From contig CANQEC010000072.1 in NCBI GenBank assembly GCA_947594335.1, positions 1 to 10,418 on the forward strand: a DNA stretch of 10,418 nt. Direction: 5' to 3'. Below are positions 1 through 7,700 of this stretch, one piece after another. Origin of the DNA: an uncultured Lachnospiraceae bacterium (GTDB lineage Bacteria > Bacillota > Clostridia > Lachnospirales > Lachnospiraceae). Made by a program: the position numbers and the translations under genes. The notes beneath the pieces were generated by a model. It made no database searches. It was not told where the DNA came from and saw only the letters and a list, made by a program, of their open reading frames with translations. Positions within the stretch are counted from its first letter, which is position 1; every line of letters starts with the position of its first letter.

Positions 1-354
1 ACATGAGCAGGATAAATGGTCGCGGCTGGCAGGCCGAAAGGTGCCAGACGAGGAAAGTCCGGGCTTCACAGGGCAGGGATGCCGGATAACGTCCGGTGGA
101 GGCGACTCTAAGGAAAGTGCAACAGAAATGAACCGCCCGCGCTTTTTGGCGCGGGTAAGGGTGGAAGGGCAGTGTAAGAGACTACCGCCTCCCCGGCAAC
201 GGGGAGGGCATATGTAAACCCCATCCGAAGCAAGGCCGCAAAGAAGCATATGGCTGCCCGTCAGCTTCAGGTAGGCCGCTTGAACCTGCCGGCGACGGCA
301 GGTCTGGATAGATGACCATTCACGACATAACCCGGCTTATCGTCCTGCTCATGT
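1..354 (+). ncRNA. rnpB: RNase P RNA (catalytic RNA subunit), probably type A
   Basis: This is the catalytic RNA of ribonuclease P, which trims 5' leaders from precursor tRNAs in the cytoplasm together with the RnpA protein. The ends pair perfectly: ACATGAGCAGGA (1-12) with TCCTGCTCATGT (343-354), which is helix P1 and fixes both limits of the gene. Conserved core blocks are visible: GAGGAAAGTCCGGGC near 50-64, GGGTAAGGGTGG near 153-164, the GTAAGAG block near 174-180, a CCCCATCCGAAGCAAGG block near 219-235, and ATAACCCGGCTTAT near 327-340. The last block is the classic 3' half of the P4/J2-4 core. The length of about 354 nt is typical of bacterial RNase P RNA. The extended 3' domain suggests the ancestral type A rather than the Bacillus type B, but I did not fold it fully. 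Its promoter lies before the window. I see no convincing terminator after 354. Confidence 0.96.
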
Positions 355-435
355 AAAGCAGAATCCGTCAGAGACCGCAGGGACAGTCCGCGCGGCCTGG
401 TTGTTATCTTGTCGTATCTTCTCTCATCTTAATTA

Positions 436-464
436 TTGTAATCCCCCGGGAATCAGTATAAAAT
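436..464 (+). promoter_or_regulatory. putative sigma-A promoter for the GH13–murF–pth–mfd unit
   Basis: TTGTAA (436-441) and TAAAAT (459-464) are separated by 17 nt. Each is a 4-5 of 6 match to the vegetative consensus. The spot is AT-richer than its surroundings and lies about 25 nt before the start codon, so the leader would be short. An alternative -10 reading, TATAAA at 457-462, would give a 15-nt spacer. The call is inferred from sequence only. Confidence 0.5.
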
Positions 465-476
465 AGACTGCGCCGC

Positions 477-482
477 AGGAGG
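477..482 (+). promoter_or_regulatory. ribosome binding site that sets the GH13 start at 488
   Basis: AGGAGG at 477-482 is a perfect Shine-Dalgarno core and sits 5 nt before ATG 488. An in-frame GTG at 482 overlaps this core and so cannot use it, which makes ATG 488 the better start. Confidence 0.8.
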
Positions 483-487
483 TGAAT

Positions 488-2614
488 ATGGAAAAAGAGT
501 ATAAGGATTTTAAATATTTGATGGCGACAATGCGCTATATCACTTTTATGCGTCCTGTGTTTAATACCAGGGCTTTATTCAGCGATGAGACGGAGAACTA
601 TGTGACGCCGATGGAGCCGATGCCGGGGGATAAGGTCAGGATCAGGTTCCGCACGGGAAAGGACAACGTGGACAATGTCTATCTGATCAGCGGTGCGAAA
701 AGGACGCGCATGAAACTGGAGTTCAGCGAGGGAAAGTTTGATTATTTTGCGGCGGAGATCGTGGCAGGCACGGAGCCGGTTCATTATTATTTTGAAGTAC
801 AGGCGGGGAAGATCCGCTGCTTTTACAACAAATGCGGAGTTTCAAAGGATCTGCAGGACAGCCGCGCTTTTTCGGTCGTGCCGGGGTTTTCAACGCCGGA
901 CTGGGCGAAGGGAGCCATCATGTATCAGATTTTTACGGACCGCTTCTGCAACGGGGATCCCTCCAATGATGTGGAGGATCATGAATATTGTTATATCGGC
1001 GGACATACGGTGCGGGTGAAGGACTGGGATAAAATTCCGGATTCGTTTGGGGTCCGCGAATTTTACGGCGGGGATCTGCAGGGAGTTTATGATAAGCTGG
1101 ATTATCTGCAGGAGCTTGGCGTTGAGGTGATCTATTTTAATCCGCTTTTTGTCTCGCCTTCCAACCATAAATATGATATTCAGGATTATGATTATATTGA
1201 TCCTCATTTCGGGAAAATCTTATATGAAGAAGGGGGACTGCTTCCGGAAGGGCATGTGGAAAACCGCTTTGCGTCGCGCTATATTGCCCGTGTGACAGAT
1301 TACGCGAATCTCGAGGCGAGCAACCGGTTTTTCGCGAAGCTGATGGAGGAGATCCATCGCCGGGGAATGCGCGTTATTCTCGACGGCGTGTTCAATCACT
1401 GCGGCTCTTTCAACAAGTGGATGGACCGGGAGCGGATCTATGAGAACCAGGAGGGTTATGCAAAGGGGGCGTATCTGTCCGCCGACAGCCCTTACCGGAG
1501 CTTTTTTAAATTCCACAATGAGCATGACTGGCCGTACAATTCTTTTTATGAAGGCTGGTGGGGGCACAATACCCTTCCGAAGCTGAATTATGAAGGCTCG
1601 CCGGAGCTTGAGGAGTACATTCTGAGTATTGCCAGGAAATGGCTTCTCCCGCCTTATAACGCGGACGGGTGGAGGCTCGACGTGGCGGCGGATCTCGGGT
1701 TCAGCAATACATACAATCATACCTTCTGGAAAAAGTTCCGGGCGGAGGTCAAAAAGGTAAAGCCGGACGCCCTCATTATCGCGGAACACTACGGAGATCC
1801 CGCCGCGTGGCTTCGCGGGGATGAGTGGGACACGGTGATGAATTACGATGCGTTTATGGAACCCCTGACCTGGTTTTTCACCGGGATGGAAAAGCACAGC
1901 GATGATTTTCATCTTGGGATGCTCGGGAACGCGGACACCTTTGTGAATACCATGACATATCATATGTCGAGGCTGATGGCTCCTTCCCTGCAGACTGCGA
2001 TGAATGAGCTCTCAAATCACGATCACTCCCGCTTCCTTACGAGGACGAACCACAAAGTCGGCCGTATCGGAAAGCTCGGGGCGCAGGCGGCCTCGGAGGG
2101 AGTGGATCCCGCGGTGATGCGCGAAGCGGTGGTCATGCAGATGACCTGGCCCGGCGCTCCGACGGTTTACTATGGAGATGAGGCGGGCGTGTGCGGATTT
2201 ACGGATCCCGACAGCCGCAGAACGTATCCCTGGGGAAAAGAGGATACCGTCATGCTGGACTTCCACAGGGCCGCGATCAGGATGCACAAAGCGTATAAAG
2301 TGCTGTCGCACGGCTCCCTGAAGTTTTTATACAGAGATTATAACTGCCTTGCCTACGGCCGCTTCAGCCTGACCGATCAGGTTGTGGTGGTATTCAACAA
2401 CAATGGGGACGGCAGCAGGGAGATCAGGATCCCGGTCTGGGAGATCGGGGTAAAGAACGGGGATACCATGTGCAGGGTGCTTTTTACGGATGCGAACGGC
2501 TTCAGTGAAGAGCCTCTTGTGTACGGGGTGGAATCCGGGGAGGTTGTGATCACACTCCCGAAAATTTCTGCCGCGGTGCTGATAAGGCACATTGGACAGG
2601 AGCTTTTGATATGA
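488..2614 (+). CDS. GH13 alpha-glucan hydrolase (neopullulanase/cyclomaltodextrinase type)
   Basis: This 708-residue enzyme is predicted to hydrolyse alpha-1,4 (perhaps also alpha-1,6) bonds in maltodextrins, pullulan or cyclodextrins. No signal peptide or membrane segment is visible, so it should act in the cytoplasm on imported oligosaccharides or glycogen. Residues of roughly 35-130 look like the beta-sandwich N-terminal domain (CBM34-like) found in neopullulanases. The (beta/alpha)8 barrel opens with AIMYQIFTDRFCNGDP. All four GH13 signature regions are present: DGVFNH (299-304); DGWRLDVA (393-400) with nucleophile D398; IIAEHYGD with acid/base E433; and LSNHDHSR with transition-state stabiliser D512. 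The catalytic triad is therefore complete. A beta-sandwich C domain follows from about 620. The start is ATG 488, chosen because AGGAGG lies 5 nt upstream. The TGA stop overlaps an ATG at 2611 that could extend murF, suggesting co-transcription. The family is secure; the exact substrate and GH13 subfamily are not. Confidence 0.9.
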   Translation: MEKEYKDFKYLMATMRYITFMRPVFNTRALFSDETENYVTPMEPMPGDKVRIRFRTGKDNVDNVYLISGAKRTRMKLEFSEGKFDYFAAEIVAGTEPVHYYFEVQAGKIRCFYNKCGVSKDLQDSRAFSVVPGFSTPDWAKGAIMYQIFTDRFCNGDPSNDVEDHEYCYIGGHTVRVKDWDKIPDSFGVREFYGGDLQGVYDKLDYLQELGVEVIYFNPLFVSPSNHKYDIQDYDYIDPHFGKILYEEGGLLPEGHVENRFASRYIARVTDYANLEASNRFFAKLMEEIHRRGMRVILDGVFNHCGSFNKWMDRERIYENQEGYAKGAYLSADSPYRSFFKFHNEHDWPYNSFYEGWWGHNTLPKLNYEGSPELEEYILSIARKWLLPPYNADGWRLDVAADLGFSNTYNHTFWKKFRAEVKKVKPDALIIAEHYGDPAAWLRGDEWDTVMNYDAFMEPLTWFFTGMEKHSDDFHLGMLGNADTFVNTMTYHMSRLMAPSLQTAMNELSNHDHSRFLTRTNHKVGRIGKLGAQAASEGVDPAVMREAVVMQMTWPGAPTVYYGDEAGVCGFTDPDSRRTYPWGKEDTVMLDFHRAAIRMHKAYKVLSHGSLKFLYRDYNCLAYGRFSLTDQVVVVFNNNGDGSREIRIPVWEIGVKNGDTMCRVLFTDANGFSEEPLVYGVESGEVVITLPKISAAVLIRHIGQELLI

Positions 2615-2652
2615 CAGGAGAACCTGATAAGGGAAAAACGCAAACGGAGGGT

Positions 2653-2670
2653 ATGGCGCCGCGGCGCCAT
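2653..2670. repeat. perfect 18-bp palindrome upstream of murF
   Basis: ATGGCGCCGCGGCGCCAT reads the same on both strands. In RNA it would fold as a 7-bp stem with a CGCG loop, extended by a T·G and a G-C pair at 2651-2652/2671-2672. It lies 42 nt before the preferred murF start and has no T-run after it, so it is not an intrinsic terminator. It could be an operator, an mRNA hairpin, or chance in a GC-rich stretch. Confidence 0.7.
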
Positions 2671-2697
2671 GCACAGACGACAGCGATAAGGAAAGAG

Positions 2698-2704
2698 AAG
2701 GGAG
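2698..2704 (+). promoter_or_regulatory. ribosome binding site favouring the murF start at 2713
   Basis: AAGGGAG at 2698-2704 lies 8 nt before ATG 2713. A competing AGGAG at 2598-2602 lies 8 nt before ATG 2611, which would add 34 residues. The added residues are hydrophilic and do not resemble any MurF N-terminus I know, whereas the protein from 2713 begins in a MurF-like way. Confidence 0.65.
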
Positions 2705-2712
2705 TTTACGGA

Positions 2713-4086
2713 ATGAAAAATATGACGCTGCGCCATATGGCGGCGGCCTGCGGAGGATTTTTGCGCGGAGAAGAAAGCGCCTGGGACCGCGAGGCGGTCT
2801 CGATCACGACAGACAGCCGGAAGGCGGAGCCGGGGGGCATTTTTGCCGCGATTCCGGGCGCGAGGGTGGACGGACATGATTTTATCCCGGAGGTTCTGGA
2901 GAAGGGAGCGCTCGGCGTGATCTCCGAGAGAGAGCCTTCGTCCTGCGCAAAAGGAAATTACATAGTTGTGGAATCAACGCTGGAGGCACTGAAAAAAATC
3001 GCGGCGTATTATCTGGAGCAGCTTCAGATTCCGGTCGTCGGAATCACCGGGAGCGTCGGAAAGACGAGCACGAAGGAGATGATCGCGGCGGTTCTGTCAC
3101 AGAAATACCGCACCCTGAAAACGCTCGGCAATTTTAATAATGAGCTGGGACTTCCCCTGACGGTGTTCCGCATCCGAGAGGAGGATGAGATCGCCGTCCT
3201 TGAGATGGGGATCAGCAATTTTGGCGAAATGCACCGGCTGGCCAGGATCGCAAAACCTGATACCTGTGTGATCACAAACATCGGACAGTGCCATCTGGAA
3301 TTTCTCGGAGACAGGGACGGCGTTCTGCGCGCAAAAACGGAAATTTTTGATTTTCTGCGCAAAGACGGGCATATTATATTAAACGGGGACGACGACAAAC
3401 TGGAAACGATCAGGGAAGTAAAAGGCGTGCGCCCCGTGTTTTTCGGCCTGGATTCGGAGAGCGATATCTATGCGGATTCGATCAGCAAAAGAGGAATGGA
3501 CGGGATCGCCTGCACGATCCACACGGGGCAGGGCTCGTTCGACGTGCTGATCCCGATGCCGGGGCTGCATATGGTGTACAATGCGCTCGCGGGCACGGCG
3601 GTCGGCCTCTGCTATGGCCTGACGACCGAGCAGATCAAAGCGGGGATCGAGAGCCTGCGGCCGGTGGCGGGGCGTTTCAACGTCATCAGCGCGCAGCGCT
3701 GTACGATCATTGACGACTGTTATAACGCAAATCCTATGTCGATGAAGGCGTCTCTCGGGGTGCTGCAGGATGCGGTCGGACGCAAGGTGGCGATTCTCGG
3801 CGATATGGGCGAGCTGGGACCGGATGAGGAAATGCTTCACCGGCAGGTCGGCGAGTACGCGGCGACGGCGGATCTCGACGCGTGTGTCTGCGTCGGACCG
3901 CTCTGCGCCCACATGGCGGAGGGAATCCGGGCCGCGAATCCCGAGATGCGGGTTATCTGGATGGAGAATCTTCAGGAACTGCTGCGTCAGATCGGGAATA
4001 TTGTGAAAGAAGGCGACACGGTTCTTGTCAAGGCATCGCGGTTCATGCATTTTGAGAAAGTGGTGGAGAAACTGTCATGTATATAA
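2713..4086 (+). CDS. murF: UDP-N-acetylmuramoyl-tripeptide–D-alanyl-D-alanine ligase
   Basis: MurF performs the last cytoplasmic step of peptidoglycan precursor synthesis: ATP-driven addition of D-Ala-D-Ala to the UDP-MurNAc-tripeptide. From ATG 2713 the protein is 457 residues, the usual MurF length. The N-terminal UDP-substrate domain includes TTDSRKAEPGGIFAAIPG. The central ATPase domain has the P-loop GITGSVGKTSTKE (110-122, Lys117), EMGISNFGEMHRL (from 164), and RAKTEIF with K208 as the likely carbamylated lysine. The C-terminal domain has DDCYNANPMSMKASL (from 334) and ILGDMGELG, both typical of MurF rather than MurC, D or E. An in-frame ATG at 2611 overlaps the stop of the preceding glucan hydrolase gene and would give 491 residues. 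I prefer 2713 because of its ribosome site and family fit. The 3' end overlaps pth by 10 nt, so the two are translationally coupled. Confidence 0.95.
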   Translation: MKNMTLRHMAAACGGFLRGEESAWDREAVSITTDSRKAEPGGIFAAIPGARVDGHDFIPEVLEKGALGVISEREPSSCAKGNYIVVESTLEALKKIAAYYLEQLQIPVVGITGSVGKTSTKEMIAAVLSQKYRTLKTLGNFNNELGLPLTVFRIREEDEIAVLEMGISNFGEMHRLARIAKPDTCVITNIGQCHLEFLGDRDGVLRAKTEIFDFLRKDGHIILNGDDDKLETIREVKGVRPVFFGLDSESDIYADSISKRGMDGIACTIHTGQGSFDVLIPMPGLHMVYNALAGTAVGLCYGLTTEQIKAGIESLRPVAGRFNVISAQRCTIIDDCYNANPMSMKASLGVLQDAVGRKVAILGDMGELGPDEEMLHRQVGEYAATADLDACVCVGPLCAHMAEGIRAANPEMRVIWMENLQELLRQIGNIVKEGDTVLVKASRFMHFEKVVEKLSCI

Positions 4087-4661
4087 TAGCGGGGCTGGGA
4101 AACCCGGGGAAAAAATATGAGCATACGCGGCACAATACCGGATTTGACGCGCTGGACTGTCTTGCCGGACGTTTCCATATTTCTTTTGACATGAAGAAAT
4201 TTCACGCGCTCTGCGGGACGGGCGTTATAGAGGGACAGAAGGTTCTTCTTCTGAAGCCGCAGACTTACATGAATCTGAGCGGAGAGAGCATCCGCGAGGC
4301 CTGCGCTTTTTATAAGATCGATCCCGAGGAGGAGCTGATCGTCCTCTATGATGACGTCAGTCTGCCTCCCGGACAGCTCCGCATCCGGAAAAAGGGAAGC
4401 GCGGGCGGCCACAACGGAATCAAAAACATCATAGCGCAGCTTGGCACGCAGGTTTTTCGCCGGATCAAGATCGGCGTGGGCGAAAAGCCGGAACAGTATG
4501 ATATGGTTGATTATGTGCTTGGCCGTTTTTCCGGGGAAGAGCGCGCGCTGATGGAGGAAGCCAAAAGCGAGGCGGCCAGGGCTGCGGCCATGCTGCTCTG
4601 CGAGGATACGGACAGAGTCATGAACATCTTTAACACCAAAAAGGCCGCGCAGGAGAAATAA
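4077..4661 (+). CDS. pth: peptidyl-tRNA hydrolase
   Basis: Pth cleaves the ester bond of peptidyl-tRNAs that drop off the ribosome, freeing the tRNA for reuse. It is a cytoplasmic single-domain enzyme. The 194 residues match the bacterial Pth family length. Visible motifs in order are GLGNPGKKYEHTRHNTGF, with N9 and catalytic H19; PQTYMNLSG with N66; YDDVSLPPG with D92 as the residue equivalent to E. coli D93; and GSAGGHNGIKNI with H112/N113. The catalytic set is complete. The start at 4077 overlaps the last 10 nt of murF, and GGAG (4065-4068) lies 8 nt upstream inside murF, so translational coupling is likely. pth directly before mfd is a common order in Firmicutes. Nothing in the sequence suggests damage. 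Confidence 0.97.
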   Translation: MYIIAGLGNPGKKYEHTRHNTGFDALDCLAGRFHISFDMKKFHALCGTGVIEGQKVLLLKPQTYMNLSGESIREACAFYKIDPEEELIVLYDDVSLPPGQLRIRKKGSAGGHNGIKNIIAQLGTQVFRRIKIGVGEKPEQYDMVDYVLGRFSGEERALMEEAKSEAARAAAMLLCEDTDRVMNIFNTKKAAQEK

Positions 4662-4677
4662 CGGCAGTTGATCAGCG

Positions 4678-4725
4678 CGGGCGGCGAAGCGGCTTTTTGG
4701 TGACAGCCAGAGGGTACGCCGCCCG
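4678..4725 (+). promoter_or_regulatory. stem-loop in the pth–mfd gap, next to the mfd ribosome site
   Basis: CGGGCGGCG (4678-4686) pairs perfectly with CGCCGCCCG (4717-4725), 9 bp across a 30-nt loop. Inside it GGCT (4691-4694) can pair with AGCC (4705-4708). The structure ends 5 nt before the AAGGA ribosome site of mfd. There is no T-run after the stem, so it is not a terminator. A role in mfd translation or mRNA stability is only inference. Confidence 0.5.
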
Positions 4726-4730
4726 GCGGA

Positions 4731-4735
4731 AAGGA
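4731..4735 (+). promoter_or_regulatory. ribosome binding site favouring the mfd start at 4744
   Basis: AAGGA at 4731-4735 has ideal 8-nt spacing to ATG 4744 but overlaps the other in-frame ATG at 4735. The upstream ATG could only use the poorer GGCGGA at 4725-4730, 4 nt away. Starting at 4744 gives an N-terminus beginning MKAFTAP, which fits the family. The two starts differ by three residues. Confidence 0.6.
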
Positions 4736-4743
4736 TGAAGTCC

Positions 4744-7700
4744 ATGAAAGCATTCACAGCTCCGATGAGCGGGCTGGGAGAATTTGAGGAGATCCGGAAT
4801 GCGCTTTTGCGCGGCCGCGGGCTGCTGCAGGTCACCGGCTGCATTGACCCGCAGAAACCGCATTTTATTTACTGCGCGGGAGAACCGTTTGATTACAGGA
4901 TCGTGATCACTTACTCGGAGATCCGCGCGAAAGAAATTTTTGAGAACTTTGCGCTGTTTGACCGTGAGGTTCTTTATTTTCCGGGGAAGGATCTTATTTT
5001 TTTTCAGGCGGATATCCGCGGGAATCTGCTTGAGAAACAGAGAATCGAGGTGCTGAAGGCGCTGGTGGAGCGCAGGAAGCTGACCGTTATCACGACAATG
5101 GCGGCATGTATGAACCATCTGACGCCGTTTGAGGAGTGGAAGGACCAGATCCTTATGCTGGAAGCGGACAGTACGCTTGATATGGAGGAGATGAAGGGCG
5201 ATCTGCTGCGGCTCGGGTATGAGCGCGTCGGCCAGGTGGAGGGGCCGGGACAGTTTGCCGTCCGGGGCGGGATCCTGGATGTATATCCTCTGACAGAAGA
5301 AAATCCGGTCCGCATCGAGCTGTGGGGAGACGAAATAGATTCTCTCCGCAGCTTTGATGTGGAGAGCCAGCGTTCCATTGAGAATCTGGAGTATGTCTGT
5401 ATTTATCCGGCCGCGGAGCTGATTCCGTGTGAACGGGAGCGGCAGAAAGCGCTTGAGAGGATCAGGAAGGAGGCCGAAAAGTCGGAAAAGCTGTTTCGCG
5501 GCAAAGGACTTTCGGAGGAAGCGGCGCGGGTAAAAAGACTGTTTGAGGACTGCCGGGACCGTCTGACGGAGATGGCGGAGCCTTTGCAGATGGAAGGATT
5601 TATCGACTGCTTTTATGAAAATCCGGTGAGCTTTCTGGATTATTTTCCGAAAGAGCGGACTCTGCTGTTTCTGGACGAGCCGAACCGCGTTCAGGAGGCG
5701 GCTCAGGCGGTGGAGCTGGAGTTCAGAGAGAGCATGGAGCACCGGCTGGAGAAAGGATATGTTCTTCCGGGACAGGCAGGGATCTTATTTCCGCATCAGG
5801 AGATCATCGCGGGGATCTGTGCCGGAAACGGGATTGCGCTGTGCACGCTTGAAAATGCGCGGGCTCCGTGGACGGTGCGGCGGAAATTTTCGATCGACGT
5901 CCGTACCGCGAATTCCTATAATGGCAGTTTTGAGCTGCTTGTACAGGATCTGCGCAGATGGAAGAAAGAAGGCTACCGTGTGATCCTGCTTGCCGCTTCC
6001 CGCACCAGAGGCAATCGTCTGGCGGCGGACCTGCTTGACGAGGGGCTGACCAGCTATTATACGGAGGATGAAGCGCGCGAGGTCGGACCTGGGGAAATCC
6101 TGATCACGTACGGGAGAGCGCAGCGGGGCTATGAGTACCCTCTGATCAAGTTCGCGGTCATTGCCGAGAGCGATGTGTTCGGACAGGAAAAAAAGAAAAA
6201 GAAGAAATATAAGCGGTTTGAGGGAAAGACGATCAGCAGCTTTACGGAGCTGTCGGTGGGCGATTTTGTCGTGCATGAGAATCACGGTCTGGGAATTTAC
6301 CGCGGGATTGAAAAGATTGAGGTGGATCATGCGGCGAAAGATTATATGAAGATTGAGTATGCCGGCGGAAGCAGCCTGTTTGTGCCGGCTACACAGCTCG
6401 ATGTGATTCAGAAATATGGAGACGGGGATTCGGCGAAGGCTCCGAAGCTGAACAAGCTTGGCACGCAGGAGTGGAACCGCACGAAATCCCGCGTCCGGGG
6501 CGCGGTGCGCGAGATTGCGCAGGATCTGGTGAAGCTTTACGCGGCGAGGCAGCGAAAAGAAGGCTTTAAGTATGGAGAAGACACCGTCTGGCAGAAGGAA
6601 TTTGAAGAAATGTTTCCGTTTGAGGAGACGGAGGACCAGCTCCGGGCGATCGAGGATGTCAAGATGGATATGCAGAGCAGCAGGATCATGGACCGCCTTG
6701 TCTGCGGAGACGTCGGATACGGGAAGACGGAGATTGCGATCCGCGCTGCGTTCAAGGCGGTTCAGGAAGGGAAGCAGGTCGCCTATCTCGTGCCGACGAC
6801 GATCCTCGCGCAGCAGCACTACAATACCTTTGCGCAGCGCATGAAGGACTTTCCGGTCCGGGTTGACCTGATGTGCCGCTTCCGCACGCCGGCGGAGCAG
6901 AAAAAGACGGCGGCGGATCTGAGAAAAGGTCTGGTGGATATTGTGATCGGAACACACCGCCTTTTGTCGAAGGACGTAGGCTATAAGGATCTGGGGCTTC
7001 TGATCATTGATGAGGAGCAGAGATTCGGCGTGACGCATAAGGAGAAGATCAAGCAGTTAAAGGAGGACATAGACGTCCTCACGCTGACCGCGACGCCGAT
7101 CCCGCGTACGCTGCATATGAGCCTTGTGGGCATCCGCGATATGAGCGTGCTTGAGGAGGCGCCGCAGGAGAGGCTGCCGATCCAGACCTATGTGATGGAG
7201 TACAACGAAGAAATGGTGCGGGAGGCGATCAGCCGTGAGCTGGCGCGGGGCGGACAGGTCTATTATGTATACAACCGCGTAAACACGATCATTGAGATGA
7301 CGAACACCGTGGCGGCCCTTGTCCCGCAGGCCCAGGTCGCGTTCGCGCACGGGCAGATGAAAGAGCACGAGCTTGAGCGCATTATGTATGATTTCATCAA
7401 TGGGGATATTGACGTCCTTGTCGCGACGACGATCATCGAGACGGGGCTTGATATTCCGAATGTCAACACGATCATCATCCACGATGCCGACAATCTGGGC
7501 CTGTCGCAGCTTTATCAGCTCCGCGGCCGCGTCGGGCGGTCAAACCGCACGGCCTATGCCTTTTTGATGTACCGGCGCAACAAGATGCTGCGGGAGGTGG
7601 CGGAGAAGCGGCTCTCCGCGATCCGTGAATTTACCGATCTTGGCAGCGGCTTCAAGATCGCCATGCGCGACCTGGAGATCCGCGGGGCGGGGAATCTTCT

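Larger units (their letters stand above)
355..487 (+). other. rnpB to GH13 gene spacer
   Basis: This spacer separates the RNase P RNA from the glucan hydrolase gene. It contains only a weak GC-rich pairing around 375-395 (CCGC with GCGG, loop of 13) followed by TTGTTATCTT, a poor candidate for an rnpB terminator. A promoter-like pair lies at 436-464, and the ribosome site of the next gene is at the end. No ORF or other RNA is supported here. Confidence 0.6.

Noticed and set aside
371..410. Possible intrinsic terminator for rnpB
   Set aside because: The stem is only 4 bp with a 13-nt loop (CCGC/GCGG), and the following TTGTTATCTT is not a clean T-run.
4672..5742. A 356-codon open frame on the minus strand across the pth–mfd gap and the 5' part of mfd
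   Set aside because: It is antisense to mfd, with the same biased composition and no domain.
5785..7038. A 417-codon open frame on the minus strand inside mfd
   Set aside because: It lies wholly antisense to the intact, motif-rich mfd gene, has an Arg/His/Leu-rich composition typical of reverse-strand frames in GC-rich DNA, and shows no recognisable domain.
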